A stretch of 57,882 nucleotides of DNA from Chitinophagaceae bacterium. Lineage in GTDB: Bacteria > Bacteroidota > Bacteroidia > Chitinophagales > Chitinophagaceae. How positions within the stretch are numbered: the stretch's first letter is position 1; the number at the start of each line of letters is the position of its first letter. Where the stretch lies: positions 1 to 57,882 of the forward strand of contig JACMKU010000045.1 in the NCBI GenBank assembly GCA_014379965.1, in the 5' to 3' direction. The translations under genes and the position numbers were made by a program. The notes beneath the pieces are model-generated. The model had not been told where the DNA came from and did not search any database. It saw only the letters and a list, made by a program, of their open reading frames with translations. Below are positions 27,403 through 37,028 of this stretch, one piece after another.

Positions 27403-30400
27403 TTACATCTTAACAAACTTACCACTCACCCGTTTGCCATTCGGCAATTCAAGCAGTAGGAAGTAGACGCCATTCTGCAGCCTGCTTATGTCAACAGATG
27501 TGTTAAGCACCACCTGGTCCTTGGTCACTACTCTTGTCTGAACAAGCTTCCTGCTCGCATCGAATATGGTAACTCGAACCTCTCCGTTACCATTGGCAAA
27601 ATACTGTATGTTCAATACACCTGGTGTCGGGTTAGGATAGATATTAAAGTACGATCCCTGCCCATTCCGATTGGTCACATTTACCTGTATTGTCTTAACG
27701 GAAGTGGCGCCATCATCGTCTGTCACCTTCAGCTGGAATACATACTGACCGAGTGTAAGTCCAGTGACCTGTGCGTTTACCCCAAGGCCATTGGCAATCG
27801 CAGCGGCATTAGGTCCTGACATCTGGGTCCACTCATAGCCTGTGATGATTCCATCTGCATCCGTAGATGCCGTTCCGGTAAGGCTTGTATAATTAACCGG
27901 CAACGTGAGCACGATATCATTGTTCGTACGCGCTGTTGGCGCCTGGTTAGCTGTTGTTGATTGCAACACATTCACGACGACAATATCCGATGCAGTTGCG
28001 CCAAAATTATCTGTCACTGTCAACCTGAACTGGTAAGTACCTTGTACCAGGCTTGTAAGACTTGTTGAGGCAGCATTGGCATTCGTGAGTATGTAGGTCG
28101 CCGGACCGCTGACGTGAGTCCATGCGTAACCGACAACTGTACCACCAGGATCCGTTCCACTTCCACTAAGTGTGGTTGAGTTTGTCGGAAGGGTGATGGT
28201 GATATCGGCACCGGCGTTTGCCGTCGGTGGTGTATTGCCAGGAGTTGCCGCGTTAACCGTCACTGTTATATTGTCGGTAGCAGTTGCTCCGCTATTATCT
28301 GTCACTGTCAGCCTGAACACGTATGTTCCCTGCACGAGACCTGTTAGTGTGGTTGATGCAGCACTAGCATTGGTAAGACTGAAGGCTGTCGGCCCACTCA
28401 CTCGCGCCCATGCATAGGTCGTGATCGTTCCATCCGGGTCAGTACCGCTACCGGAAAGGGTAGTTGAATTGACTGGCAAAGTAAGAACGATATCATTTCC
28501 AGCATTTGCAACGGGAGCCTGGTTTGCCGCAGCATTCACTGTCACCGTCACATCATCACTTGCCGAAGCACCATCATTATCAGTTACTGTCAACCGGAAT
28601 ACATATGTTCCCTGTACAAGGTTATTCAATCCTGTCGCTGCAGATCCGGCACTGGTAAATGTATAGGCGGTCGGTCCGCTGATGCGTGTCCATGAATAGC
28701 TAACAATACTTCCGTCGGGGTCATTCGAAGTACTTCCATTAAGTGTAGTCGAATTCACAGGAAGGGTCATCACAATGTCGTTACCCGCTATAGCTACAGG
28801 TAGCTGGTTAGGCGCTGCTGCTGGGTTAACTGTTACTGTTATGTCATCCGTGCCGGTAGATCCACCATTATCCATCACAGTCAACCTGAATACATATGTT
28901 CCCTGGACGAGGCCGGTGAGTGCCGTTGAAGCGGCCGCTGGGCTGGCGAGTGTGAAGGTCGTTGGGCCACTCACGCGGCTCCATGCGTAGCTCACAATTG
29001 ATCCATCTAAATCCGTACCTGCGCCGCTCAAGGTTGTTGAGTTGACAGGTAGTGTAAGTATGATATTGTTACCGGCATTGGCTGCAGGAGCCTGGTTGCC
29101 GGCAGCATTTACGGTTATAACTATGTTATCTAAATCTGTTGCTCCAAGATTATCTGTTACAGTAAGCCTGAATACATAGGTTCCCTGCACAAGACCGCTC
29201 AATGCCGTTGTAGCGGCTGAAGCACTTGCAATAGTATAAGTCGCGGGACCGCTAACGTAAGACCATGCATAAGATGAGATGGTTCCATCGAGGTCCATTG
29301 AATTGCTTCCGTTAAGTGTTGTAGAATTCACAGGAATGCTAATTACGATATTAGTACCCGCGTTGGCAATAGGTGGCTGGTTAGTGATAACCGCTGCGTT
29401 TACCGTCACGTTCACATCATCTGTACCCGTTGCTCCACTATTATCAGTAACGGTCAGCCTGAATACATAGGTCCCCTGCACAAGTCCTGTCAAACTCGTT
29501 GCAGCGGCATTTGCTGTTCCCAATGTGTATGTTGCGGGACCACTAATCCACGTCCAGGCATACGATGATATGGCACCATCAGCATCCGCACCACTACCGG
29601 AGAGTGTAGTAGAATTCGCGGGGAGGGTCAATGATATATTATTTCCTGCATTGGCAGTCGGCGCCACGTTCGCGGCAGCGTTTACAGTCACTGTTACATC
29701 GTCGATGGCAGTAGCGCCACTGTTATCGGTGACGGTTAGCCTGAATACATAGGTTCCCTGAACCAGTCCTGTCAACGTTGTCGTTGCCGCTGTCGGTGTG
29801 CCCAATGTAAATGTAGTTGGACCGCTTATCCGAGTCCATGCATAGCCCGCGATGGTTCCATCGCTATCCGCACCACCACCGTTAAGGGTAGTAGAGTTTG
29901 ACGGCAATGTCAATGTGAAATTGGCTCCAGCATTTGCTGTCGGTGCCTGGTTCGGCGCTGCATTCACGGTCACTGTTACGTTGTCCGTTACTGCTGCGCC
30001 GCTATTATCTGTTACGGTCAAGCGGAAGACATAGGTACCCTGTACCAATCCAGTTAGCGTGGTGCTCGCAGCGTTTGGTGTTCCAAGGGTAAAGGTTGTC
30101 GGTCCACTTACTCTGGCCCACGCATAGGAAGCGATCGTACCATCAGGGTCCGAGCCGCTGCCGGTAAGCGAGGTTGAGTTTACTGGTAATGTTATAGTGA
30201 TATCGCTGCCAGCGTTGGCAGTGGGGGCCTGGTTAGGCGCCGGGTTGACGATCACGGTGACGTTATCCGTCGCGGTCGCACCACCATTATCGGTTACTGT
30301 CAACCTGAACACATAAGTTCCCTGCACGAGATTCGTCAATGTAGTTACAGCAGCATTTGCAGTACCGAGTGTAAAAGTGGTAGGGCCACTCACTCTCGTC

Positions 30401-31890
30401 CATGCATAGGTACTAATAGAACCATCTGCATCGGTACCACTACCATTTAAAGTAGTTGAATTAGTAGGCAGTGTGAGTGTACGATCCGGGCCCGCGTTTG
30501 AAGTAGGAGCCACGTTGATCAATCCATTAACGGTCACAGTCACATCGTCTGTTGAAGTTGCTCCGCCATTATCAGTGGCAGTCAACCTGAACACATATGT
30601 TCCTTGCAAAAGGCCAGTCAATGCTGTGACAGCAGATGTAATGTTAGCGATTGTAAATGTCGTTGGTCCGCTTACACGGCTCCATGAGTAGCTGGCGATG
30701 GTACCGTCAGCATCTGTAGCGCTACCGTTAAGGGTTGTTGCGACTATCGGAAATGCTAATGTAATGTCGGTTCCTGCATTCACAACTGGAGGTTGATTGA
30801 TCGGGCCCGTAGGGCAACCTGTTAGTGTCACAGCGGCTATTAATGCGTTATCGATCGCATTACGAGGCGAAGGACCTGCATTTGCAAGTACGAGGGCCGC
30901 AGCAGTACACGCATCCTGTGTCGTTACAGCAGCTGCCGTTGGTATGGTGAAAATTGCATTATTACTTTCGATATTTGGGTTAACGCCGGTATTTCCGCTC
31001 ACGTTGCCGGCAATGTGTGCACGGCCACCATTGCTACCATAGCCATCATCTGGCTGTGCCGCACTGCTGCCGCCAACGTTACTTCTATAATAGTTGTTGA
31101 TGACATTACCTGTAGCATTATAGGCAATGGCGGTACCGTAACCTGAACCAGTACCATTCGCACGGCCCCAGTTCCAAACTACGTTATTCCGAAAGTCGAT
31201 GTTGGGATTTCCAACCGGACTATAATTACAGTGTACGAGTGGACAGCGCTCACCTACTTCACCTGGTGTCGCTGGTGAAATCAGGTTGTGGTGAACGGAA
31301 ACGTTGGTTGCAGTAACCAGCATAGCGCCAGACCAACCAGTATTACCTCCACCTAGTAAGCAATATTGAACTGTAACGTTAGTTCCTCCGGCGATGTCGA
31401 TGTTACCGTCGCGATTACCATATGAAGTACAGTTGGTAATTAGGATATTATTCGCACCGTCGACCACGTTGATTCCATCATTGCCTGCGTTGGTAACGTG
31501 AACTCCTTTAAGGATACAATGGTGAGTGCCTGAACCGAAACTGATACCGTCACCGTTCACGTTGTTATTGATAGTGATGTTCTGGCCGGTGGCATCGATG
31601 GTCATATAAGACACGTTGGAGATGTCGAAACGGCCTATAATAGTACCTGATACATCAAATACGATGGTCCTGTTACTACCAATACCATTTGCCAGTGAAC
31701 CAGCGCCAGATGAATTAAGATTGGTAACGCGGTACACAGTAGGACTGTTACTACCCCCGATTGCTCCTGCCCCGAAGCCTTGGTATTGTACCACCTGCGC
31801 GAGAAGCGCATTTGTAGTAATCAGAAACAGCAGGAAAAAAAGTGAGCGTAAAGTTTTTACATAGCATGTTTTGGTTTTCATGTTACTCAT
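27403..31890 (-). CDS. Giant secreted pectate-lyase-like protein with 11 PKD-like repeats and T9SS sorting domain
   Basis: The protein has 1495 residues. A signal peptide ends near LLAQ (residue 32). A beta-helix of about 330 residues (YQGFGAGAIGGSNS, YRVTNLNSSGAGSL) is like family 1 pectate lyases. Eleven tandem PKD/REJ-like domains of about 90 residues follow, each with an ANAG..LTLP start, a YAW.RVSGP core and a VQGTYVFRLTVTDN end. The last 85 residues (YFNIYPNPTPGVLNI) are a type IX secretion sorting domain. It should be exported and anchored or released at the surface. The ATG at 31881 is an alternative start. The PKD stalk may hold the enzyme away from the cell or bind polymer. Confidence 0.93.
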   Translation of the reverse strand: MSNMKTKTCYVKTLRSLFFLLFLITTNALLAQVVQYQGFGAGAIGGSNSPTVYRVTNLNSSGAGSLANGIGSNRTIVFDVSGTIIGRFDISNVSYMTIDATGQNITINNNVNGDGISFGSGTHHCILKGVHVTNAGNDGINVVDGANNILITNCTSYGNRDGNIDIAGGTNVTVQYCLLGGGNTGWSGAMLVTATNVSVHHNLISPATPGEVGERCPLVHCNYSPVGNPNIDFRNNVVWNWGRANGTGSGYGTAIAYNATGNVINNYYRSNVGGSSAAQPDDGYGSNGGRAHIAGNVSGNTGVNPNIESNNAIFTIPTAAAVTTQDACTAAALVLANAGPSPRNAIDNALIAAVTLTGCPTGPINQPPVVNAGTDITLAFPIVATTLNGSATDADGTIASYSWSRVSGPTTFTIANITSAVTALTGLLQGTYVFRLTATDNGGATSTDDVTVTVNGLINVAPTSNAGPDRTLTLPTNSTTLNGSGTDADGSISTYAWTRVSGPTTFTLGTANAAVTTLTNLVQGTYVFRLTVTDNGGATATDNVTVIVNPAPNQAPTANAGSDITITLPVNSTSLTGSGSDPDGTIASYAWARVSGPTTFTLGTPNAASTTLTGLVQGTYVFRLTVTDNSGAAVTDNVTVTVNAAPNQAPTANAGANFTLTLPSNSTTLNGGGADSDGTIAGYAWTRISGPTTFTLGTPTAATTTLTGLVQGTYVFRLTVTDNSGATAIDDVTVTVNAAANVAPTANAGNNISLTLPANSTTLSGSGADADGAISSYAWTWISGPATYTLGTANAAATSLTGLVQGTYVFRLTVTDNSGATGTDDVNVTVNAAVITNQPPIANAGTNIVISIPVNSTTLNGSNSMDLDGTISSYAWSYVSGPATYTIASASAATTALSGLVQGTYVFRLTVTDNLGATDLDNIVITVNAAGNQAPAANAGNNIILTLPVNSTTLSGAGTDLDGSIVSYAWSRVSGPTTFTLASPAAASTALTGLVQGTYVFRLTVMDNGGSTGTDDITVTVNPAAAPNQLPVAIAGNDIVMTLPVNSTTLNGSTSNDPDGSIVSYSWTRISGPTAYTFTSAGSAATGLNNLVQGTYVFRLTVTDNDGASASDDVTVTVNAAANQAPVANAGNDIVLTLPVNSTTLSGSGTDPDGTITTYAWARVSGPTAFSLTNASAASTTLTGLVQGTYVFRLTVTDNSGATATDNITVTVNAATPGNTPPTANAGADITITLPTNSTTLSGSGTDPGGTVVGYAWTHVSGPATYILTNANAASTSLTSLVQGTYQFRLTVTDNFGATASDIVVVNVLQSTTANQAPTARTNNDIVLTLPVNYTSLTGTASTDADGIITGYEWTQMSGPNAAAIANGLGVNAQVTGLTLGQYVFQLKVTDDDGATSVKTIQVNVTNRNGQGSYFNIYPNPTPGVLNIQYFANGNGEVRVTIFDASRKLVQTRVVTKDQVVLNTSVDISRLQNGVYFLLLELPNGKRVSGKFVKM
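27670..30800 (-). repeat. Eleven-copy tandem PKD-coding repeat
   Basis: About 3.1 kb of the giant gene is eleven tandem units of about 270-290 bp, recognisable from the recurring DNA for VQGTYVFRLTVTDN and VSGP. Copies have diverged at many third positions, so this is not a very recent expansion. The inner units 2-5 and 9-10 look most alike. Confidence 0.9.
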
Positions 31891-32203
31891 TTTTCATAAA
31901 GAATTGGATATCGAAACGAATCATCTATCGGCTAGTCCTTCCTTAAACCTTCCAGAAAAATTCAGTTAATCATTTTACAAATATTATACCGGATGGGGCA
32001 TTCAGTTGAATAAACAAGCAACTAAAATTGAATATGAGTAATAAGTTGAGTAAAAGTGATTCCAATCGATGTGATAACAACGAAGAATAACTACGCGGAT
32101 AATTATATCCCATTATCCTATTACAACAAATCACTTAGATAGGTAATGGTAAACAATTAGAATTTAGTTCATTAGGGGAATGAATGATGTAATAGCCCTA
32201 CGT
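31891..32203. other. Intergenic region between the giant PKD gene and the nrdJ terminator
   Basis: No open frame or RNA gene is recognised. It should contain the promoter of the giant protein, read on the minus strand; no exact TAnnTTTG box was found. AGTGATT near 32048 and its complement near 32129 form a weak long-range inverted repeat of doubtful meaning. The region is A/T-rich. Confidence 0.3.
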
Positions 32204-32235
32204 AAAAAAAGTATCCCGCCGGGTCGGCGGGATAC
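32204..32235 (-). terminator. Rho-independent terminator of nrdJ
   Basis: GTATCCCGCC (32211-32220) pairs with GGCGGGATAC (32226-32235) across GGGTC. On the minus strand it is followed by seven Ts (32210-32204). It lies 57 bases beyond the nrdJ stop. Confidence 0.95.
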
Positions 32236-32291
32236 ATGGTGGGTACAATCTTTGGTTTTCCATCCGTAAGTAATCTATTTCAATACTTACT

Positions 32292-35200
32292 TTAGCTACA
32301 ACCTCCTTGATTGCCACAATTCAAACATTTATAGCAAGTACCACTTCTCATCATTATGTGTCCGCAAACATTACACGCAGGAGCATCACTCTGCATATTC
32401 TTTGCAGCTGCATTCATTGCATCAATGCCGGTGTCAGTCTTGATAGCCTGTGCTACACGTTGATTCTTTACTGGCTGGGGTGCAACACTTCCTGAAGAGG
32501 AACGAGTAACACGAACGCTCGATAGTTCAGGCTCTACATATTCCAGGTTCGTTGGAATTTCATCCCAATCATCCGCACCCGTGTTCAGCACCTCTGGTTT
32601 ATCGACAACATGCACGAGATCAGTACGCCCGAGGTATTCATACCCAAGTACACGGAAGATGAAGTCGACAATAGACGTAGTCGATTTAATATTCGGATGC
32701 TCTACAAAGCCTGAAGGATCGAATTTGGTGAATGCGAACTTATCGACGAATTCTTCCAGAGGCACGCCATACTGAAGTCCAATAGAAATGGAAATCGCAA
32801 AACAGTTCATCATACTGCGCATGGTTGCGCCTTCTTTCGCCATGTCGATGAATATCTCTCCCAGTGTGCCATCACTATACTCTCCTGTTCGCACGAAAAC
32901 AGCCTGTCCATTGATCTTCGCTTTTTGGGTGAAGCCCCTGCGCTTGGCAGGAAGTGAACGGCGCTCAACGATAGTAGCCAGCTTTCTCTTCAACTTGGTA
33001 TCGGGTGAAGCCTGTACACGTTTCTGCACTTCTTCCAATAATTCCTCAACGGTCAGCTTGCCCAGATCTACGATATTGGAAGCTTGCGGTGCAATTGCTG
33101 CTTGCGTTTCTTCGGGCATTGCCTCGACGATCGCCTCGACACCAGCTTTCTTCTTTTTGTCTGATTTATTACTTAATGGTTGTGATAGCTTGGAACCGTC
33201 CCTGTACAAAGCACAGGCCTTCAGTCCAAGCTGCCAGCTCAACATGTAAGAATCAGCTATTTCATCGATGTTAGCTTCATGAGGCAGATTAATTGTCTTG
33301 GAGATCGCGCCACTGATAAATGGTTGTGTGGCGCCCATCATACGGATGTGGCCATGCGCATGTATGAAACGCTGGCCCTTCTTTCCGCATTTATTGGCAC
33401 AGTCAAAAACGGGCAGATGTTCATCCTTCAGTCCAGGAGCTCCTTCGAGCATCATGGTACCGCATACATAATCATTGGCAGCCTCGATTTGGTCTTCGGT
33501 AAATCCTAATGCTTCCAATAGGTTCCACTCGAAATCATTAAACTCTTCTGGAGTGAATCCAAGACGCTGAAGGCATTCCTCTCCAAGTGTATACTTGTTA
33601 AATACAAAGGCAATATCGAAAGCAGCAATCACCGCAGCATCCAGGCGCTTGATCTCGTCGGCGATGAAGCCTTTCTCGCTCAGCGTCTGGTGATTGATGA
33701 ATGGCGCTCCGGCAAACGTTGCAGAACCAACTGCATACTTGATGATCGATTCAGTTTGCTTTTCCGTATAGTCCAAATTCCTTAATGCTGCAGGTACTGA
33801 TTGGTTGATAATCTTAAAATATCCACCGCCAGATAATTTCTTGAACTTGACAAGCGCAAAGTCAGGCTCGACGCCAGTAGTATCACAATCCATGACCAGG
33901 CCAATAGTTCCTGTAGGAGCAATCACCGTAGCCTGCGCGTTGCGATATCCATACTTTTCGCCAAGCTCGACGGCATCATCCCATGCTTTGCATGCAGCCT
34001 TTAGCATGTAGTCCGGACAGTATTTTGCTTTGAGACCAAGAGGCTTCAAACTAAGTTGCTCATATTCGTCAGCATCATAAGCGGCAAGGCGGTGATTACG
34101 CATTACACGCATCATGTGCGCTTTATTCTCTTCATATCTGGGAAATGCCCCAAGGGTCATTGCCATTTCTGCCGAAGTCTTGTAGGCGACTCCGGTCATG
34201 ATAGCAGTGATAGCGCCCGCTACTGCCCTGGCTTCTTCGCTGTCGTAAGGAATACCACTCACCATCAGCATAGTGCCGAGGTTGGCATATCCAAGGCCTA
34301 ATGTCCTGTATTCATAGCTAAGCTGAGCCACTTCCTTGGAAGGGAACTGCGCCATGAGCACAGAGACTTCCAGCACGACTGTCCATAGACGACAGTTGTA
34401 TTCATACCCTTCTACATCGAAGATGTTGTGTTCCGTATCGAAGAACTTCATGAGGTTGGCAGAGGCAAGATTGCAGGCTGTGTTATCGAGGAACATGTAT
34501 TCTGAACAGGGATTAGAAGCCCTGATCTCGCCGCCTTCAGGGCAAGTATGCCACTCGTTGATCGTTGTATTGTACTGAGTACCGGGATCGGCGCAACGCC
34601 ATGCTGCATAGGCGATCTGGTTCCACAGTTCTTTTGATGGAACTTTCTTCATCACTCTGCCATCCATGCGGCCTGTCAGCTCCCAATCTTCTCCGTTCTT
34701 TAACCTGTCGAAGAATGAGTTTGGAATACGTACTGAGTTATTGGAATTCTGTCCGCTGACAGTCTTGTAGGCTTCACCTTCATAATCGCTGGCATATCCT
34801 GCATCGATTAATGCTCCTACTTTCTTCTCCTCTTCAACTTTCCAGTTGATGAACTCCACGATCTCCGGGTGATCGAGGTCTAGGCAGACCATCTTAGCCG
34901 CCCTGCGTGTTGTGCCGCCGCTTTTGATGGCACCTGCTGCGCGATCACCGATCTTGAGGAAGCTCATCAGACCAGAGGAACTTCCACCGCCGCTGAGCCT
35001 CTCGCCTTCACCGCGAAGGTTAGAGTAGTTGGTTCCAACTCCGGAACCATATTTGAAGATTCTCGCTTCACGAACCCATAGGTCCATGATGCCGCCGTCG
35101 TTCACCAGGTCGTCATTCACACTCAGGATGAAACAGGCGTGAGGCTGTGGGCGCTCGTATGCGGAGGTTGATTTCTTCAGTTCGCCATCCACCGGATCCA

Positions 35201-35681
35201 CATAATAGTGACCCTGTGGCTTTCCCTTGATGCCGTATGACTCATACAGCCCGGTATTGAACCATTGTGGTGAATTAGGAACACACATCTGATTGAGGAT
35301 GGAATACACGAGTTCTTCGTAGAAAACCTGTGCATCATTTTCCGAGGCGAAGTATCCGTACTTCTCACCCCATACACGCCAGCAATGGGCGAGACGATGG
35401 GCTACCTGTTTTGCAGATGTTTCGCGGCCAAGGCTGCCATCGGGTTGAGGCACTCCCGCCTTTCTGAAATATTTTTGAGCGAGAATATCAGTAGCTATTT
35501 GGCTCCACGATCGCGGTACTTCCACATTATTCATCTCGAATACTATTTCACCGGTAGGGTTGCGGATAACCGAAGTGCGGTAATCGTACTCGAACAAATC
35601 GAAGACATTCGTGTCATCACGGGTAAAGCGGCGACGGAATTGCAAGCCGCGTGGGGCGGGTGCTATTTCATTGTTTAGCAT
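32292..35681 (-). CDS. nrdJ: Adenosylcobalamin-dependent (class II) ribonucleoside-diphosphate reductase
   Basis: The 1129-residue enzyme makes deoxyribonucleotides using coenzyme B12, with or without oxygen. The catalytic core has the thiyl-radical motif NPCSE followed 11 residues later by the redox cysteine in TACNLAS, and VIAPTGTIGLVMDCDTTG. The C-terminal half adds a TSCPD domain (MNCFAISISIGLQYG) and a cysteine-rich end (CNVCG...CYKCLNCGNQGGC), probably a zinc ribbon and shuttle cysteines. It is monocistronic with its own terminator. No cobalamin riboswitch was found upstream, but a consensus DnaA box lies about 90 bases before the start. Confidence 0.95.
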   Translation of the reverse strand: MLNNEIAPAPRGLQFRRRFTRDDTNVFDLFEYDYRTSVIRNPTGEIVFEMNNVEVPRSWSQIATDILAQKYFRKAGVPQPDGSLGRETSAKQVAHRLAHCWRVWGEKYGYFASENDAQVFYEELVYSILNQMCVPNSPQWFNTGLYESYGIKGKPQGHYYVDPVDGELKKSTSAYERPQPHACFILSVNDDLVNDGGIMDLWVREARIFKYGSGVGTNYSNLRGEGERLSGGGSSSGLMSFLKIGDRAAGAIKSGGTTRRAAKMVCLDLDHPEIVEFINWKVEEEKKVGALIDAGYASDYEGEAYKTVSGQNSNNSVRIPNSFFDRLKNGEDWELTGRMDGRVMKKVPSKELWNQIAYAAWRCADPGTQYNTTINEWHTCPEGGEIRASNPCSEYMFLDNTACNLASANLMKFFDTEHNIFDVEGYEYNCRLWTVVLEVSVLMAQFPSKEVAQLSYEYRTLGLGYANLGTMLMVSGIPYDSEEARAVAGAITAIMTGVAYKTSAEMAMTLGAFPRYEENKAHMMRVMRNHRLAAYDADEYEQLSLKPLGLKAKYCPDYMLKAACKAWDDAVELGEKYGYRNAQATVIAPTGTIGLVMDCDTTGVEPDFALVKFKKLSGGGYFKIINQSVPAALRNLDYTEKQTESIIKYAVGSATFAGAPFINHQTLSEKGFIADEIKRLDAAVIAAFDIAFVFNKYTLGEECLQRLGFTPEEFNDFEWNLLEALGFTEDQIEAANDYVCGTMMLEGAPGLKDEHLPVFDCANKCGKKGQRFIHAHGHIRMMGATQPFISGAISKTINLPHEANIDEIADSYMLSWQLGLKACALYRDGSKLSQPLSNKSDKKKKAGVEAIVEAMPEETQAAIAPQASNIVDLGKLTVEELLEEVQKRVQASPDTKLKRKLATIVERRSLPAKRRGFTQKAKINGQAVFVRTGEYSDGTLGEIFIDMAKEGATMRSMMNCFAISISIGLQYGVPLEEFVDKFAFTKFDPSGFVEHPNIKSTTSIVDFIFRVLGYEYLGRTDLVHVVDKPEVLNTGADDWDEIPTNLEYVEPELSSVRVTRSSSGSVAPQPVKNQRVAQAIKTDTGIDAMNAAAKNMQSDAPACNVCGHIMMRSGTCYKCLNCGNQGGCS

Positions 35682-35773
35682 AACTAAGAATTTCTCGGGT
35701 TAAGTAATCGTAACAGAAGAAAACGAAAATATTTTTTACTAACCACAGTTCATATCCTGAAATATTAACAGAA

Positions 35774-35782
35774 TGTGGATAA
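35774..35782 (-). promoter_or_regulatory. DnaA-box match upstream of nrdJ
   Basis: TTATCCACA on the minus strand is a perfect consensus DnaA box, 93 bases before the nrdJ start codon. A single 9-mer has a fair chance of occurring at random in this window, so the evidence is positional only. DnaA control of ribonucleotide reductase is known for E. coli nrdAB. Confidence 0.3.
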
Positions 35783-35924
35783 GGGATGTGCATAGCTCCG
35801 AAGTCCTTTCCTATGCTCACTTATAGACGTTGTACACAGTGGAGATTAAATTATTTGGTAAATTTTTTTTGGAAAATTGAACGCTTACCGTTAATGAAAT
35901 TCAGCGGTCAATTTATTGTCGCGA

Positions 35925-36030
35925 GTTGACTAGGTTGATTGGGTTGATTGAGTTGATTGAGTTGATTAAGTGTCGAATCCAGGTAAGATTGGTCGATAGC
36001 CTAATCAACTCAATCAACTTAATCAACTGG
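35925..36030. repeat. Word-repeat palindrome D (GTTGATT type) in a 370-base gap
   Basis: The left arm has four 9-bp units of the form GTTGATTGR (35934-35969). AGTTGATTGAGTTGATTA (35951-35968) is the exact reverse complement of 36002-36019. The loop is about 33 bases. It lies 22 bases past the GGGP synthase stop. The remaining gap, 35682-35924, holds the nrdJ promoter region and no gene. Confidence 0.92.
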
Positions 36031-36051
36031 AAGTTCAGGAGATAAATATCA

Positions 36052-36807
36052 TCAGGTAGTTACGGGAACCGAATGCACCGCCGCTGCCATTTCCTTAATA
36101 AGTGAAGCATCTTTTTCTATGGCGTTGCCGACTACAATTACATCAGCGCCAGCCTTGCAATTCAGATAAGCTTTTTCGGGTTCGACGATGCCTCCACCAA
36201 CTATGAGAGGTACTTCAATCCTTTCAGCTACTGACTTTATCATACTGTCGGTAATCGGACGTTTAGCCCCGCTACCAGCATCCATGTAGATGAGTTTCAT
36301 GCCGAGCATCTCGCCGGCCATTGCCGTGCACATCGCGATCTCGTTTTTATCGGAAGGAATGGGAAGGGCATTGCTGATGTATGAAACGGTTGTGGGGGCG
36401 CCTCCATCGACTACGATATACCCTGTAGGCATTATCTCCAGTCCACTCTGTTTCACGAAAGGAGCTGATACCACGTGCTGGCCAATGAGGAGTTCCGGGT
36501 TACGGCCAGATATAAGCGATAAGTAGAGTAGCGCATCGGCATATTTGCTCACCTGGGAGGGACTTCCTGGAAATAGGATAACGGGTATGTTGCAATTATG
36601 CTTAATGTGCTGAACGCATTGGTCCAGGTGATTAGATATAACCAGGCTACCGCCCACAAGGAAGTAATCGACCCTGGCAGCCAGCGACAATTTTATAAGC
36701 TCATCGAGCAGAAGATCATTGACCTTATCAGGGTCGATCAGTACGGCGAAGGATTTTTTGCCTTGTTGCTTCTTTTCTGCCAGTGCTTGGTAAATCTGCA
36801 TCTTCAT
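36052..36807 (-). CDS. Geranylgeranylglyceryl phosphate synthase-like (GGGPS/PcrB family)
   Basis: The 251-residue TIM-barrel prenyltransferase is predicted to join a polyprenyl diphosphate to glycerol-1-phosphate, the first step of archaeal-type ether lipids. Motifs include AVLIDPDK (21-28), DYFLVGGS (47-54), the YMDAGSGAKRP phosphate-binding loop near 174, VGGGIVEPEKA near 203, and VVGNAIEK near 224. AAGGA eight bases before the ATG at 36807 supports this start. Such group II enzymes are known in Bacteroidetes, including Flavobacterium, but their product is poorly understood. No archaeal lipid partner gene is nearby. Confidence 0.88.
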   Translation of the reverse strand: MKMQIYQALAEKKQQGKKSFAVLIDPDKVNDLLLDELIKLSLAARVDYFLVGGSLVISNHLDQCVQHIKHNCNIPVILFPGSPSQVSKYADALLYLSLISGRNPELLIGQHVVSAPFVKQSGLEIMPTGYIVVDGGAPTTVSYISNALPIPSDKNEIAMCTAMAGEMLGMKLIYMDAGSGAKRPITDSMIKSVAERIEVPLIVGGGIVEPEKAYLNCKAGADVIVVGNAIEKDASLIKEMAAAVHSVPVTT

Positions 36808-36923
36808 CCGGTAAATCCTTGGTTATTGCAAAAATGCGAAAAGTTTTTGAGTTACAAACGTTTCGAGCGGGGAAAGCCGTAAACAAGATGCAGTAATCGA
36901 GGGTTTGAAGGCTCCGCGCACCA

Positions 36924-37028
36924 GTTAAAGCGTTTAAAGGTTTAAAAGTTTAAAAGTTAATTCAAAACAAGATTGAAACACCCAATTTCAGAACTATTAA
37001 ACCGTAAAACTCTTAAACCCTTAAAACC
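36924..37028. repeat. Word-repeat palindrome E (GTTTAA type) in a divergent gap
   Basis: The left arm (36924-36960) has 8-bp units GTTTAAAG, GTTTAAAA, GTTTAAAA. The right arm (36992-37028) has the complementary words with a few mismatches. It lies in the 338-base gap between the start codons of GGGP synthase and the DUF5723 gene, so it is not at a gene end. The rest of the gap shows GCGAA-G-TTCGC (37063-37073) and no gene. Confidence 0.82.

Noticed and set aside
27777..31864. Many open frames on the plus strand opposite the PKD repeats
   Set aside because: They repeat with the PKD unit, follow its codon pattern in antisense and resemble no protein family.
35682..35924. A cobalamin riboswitch upstream of nrdJ was expected
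   Set aside because: No B12-box or the conserved helical core was found in the 243 bases before the gene on the coding strand.
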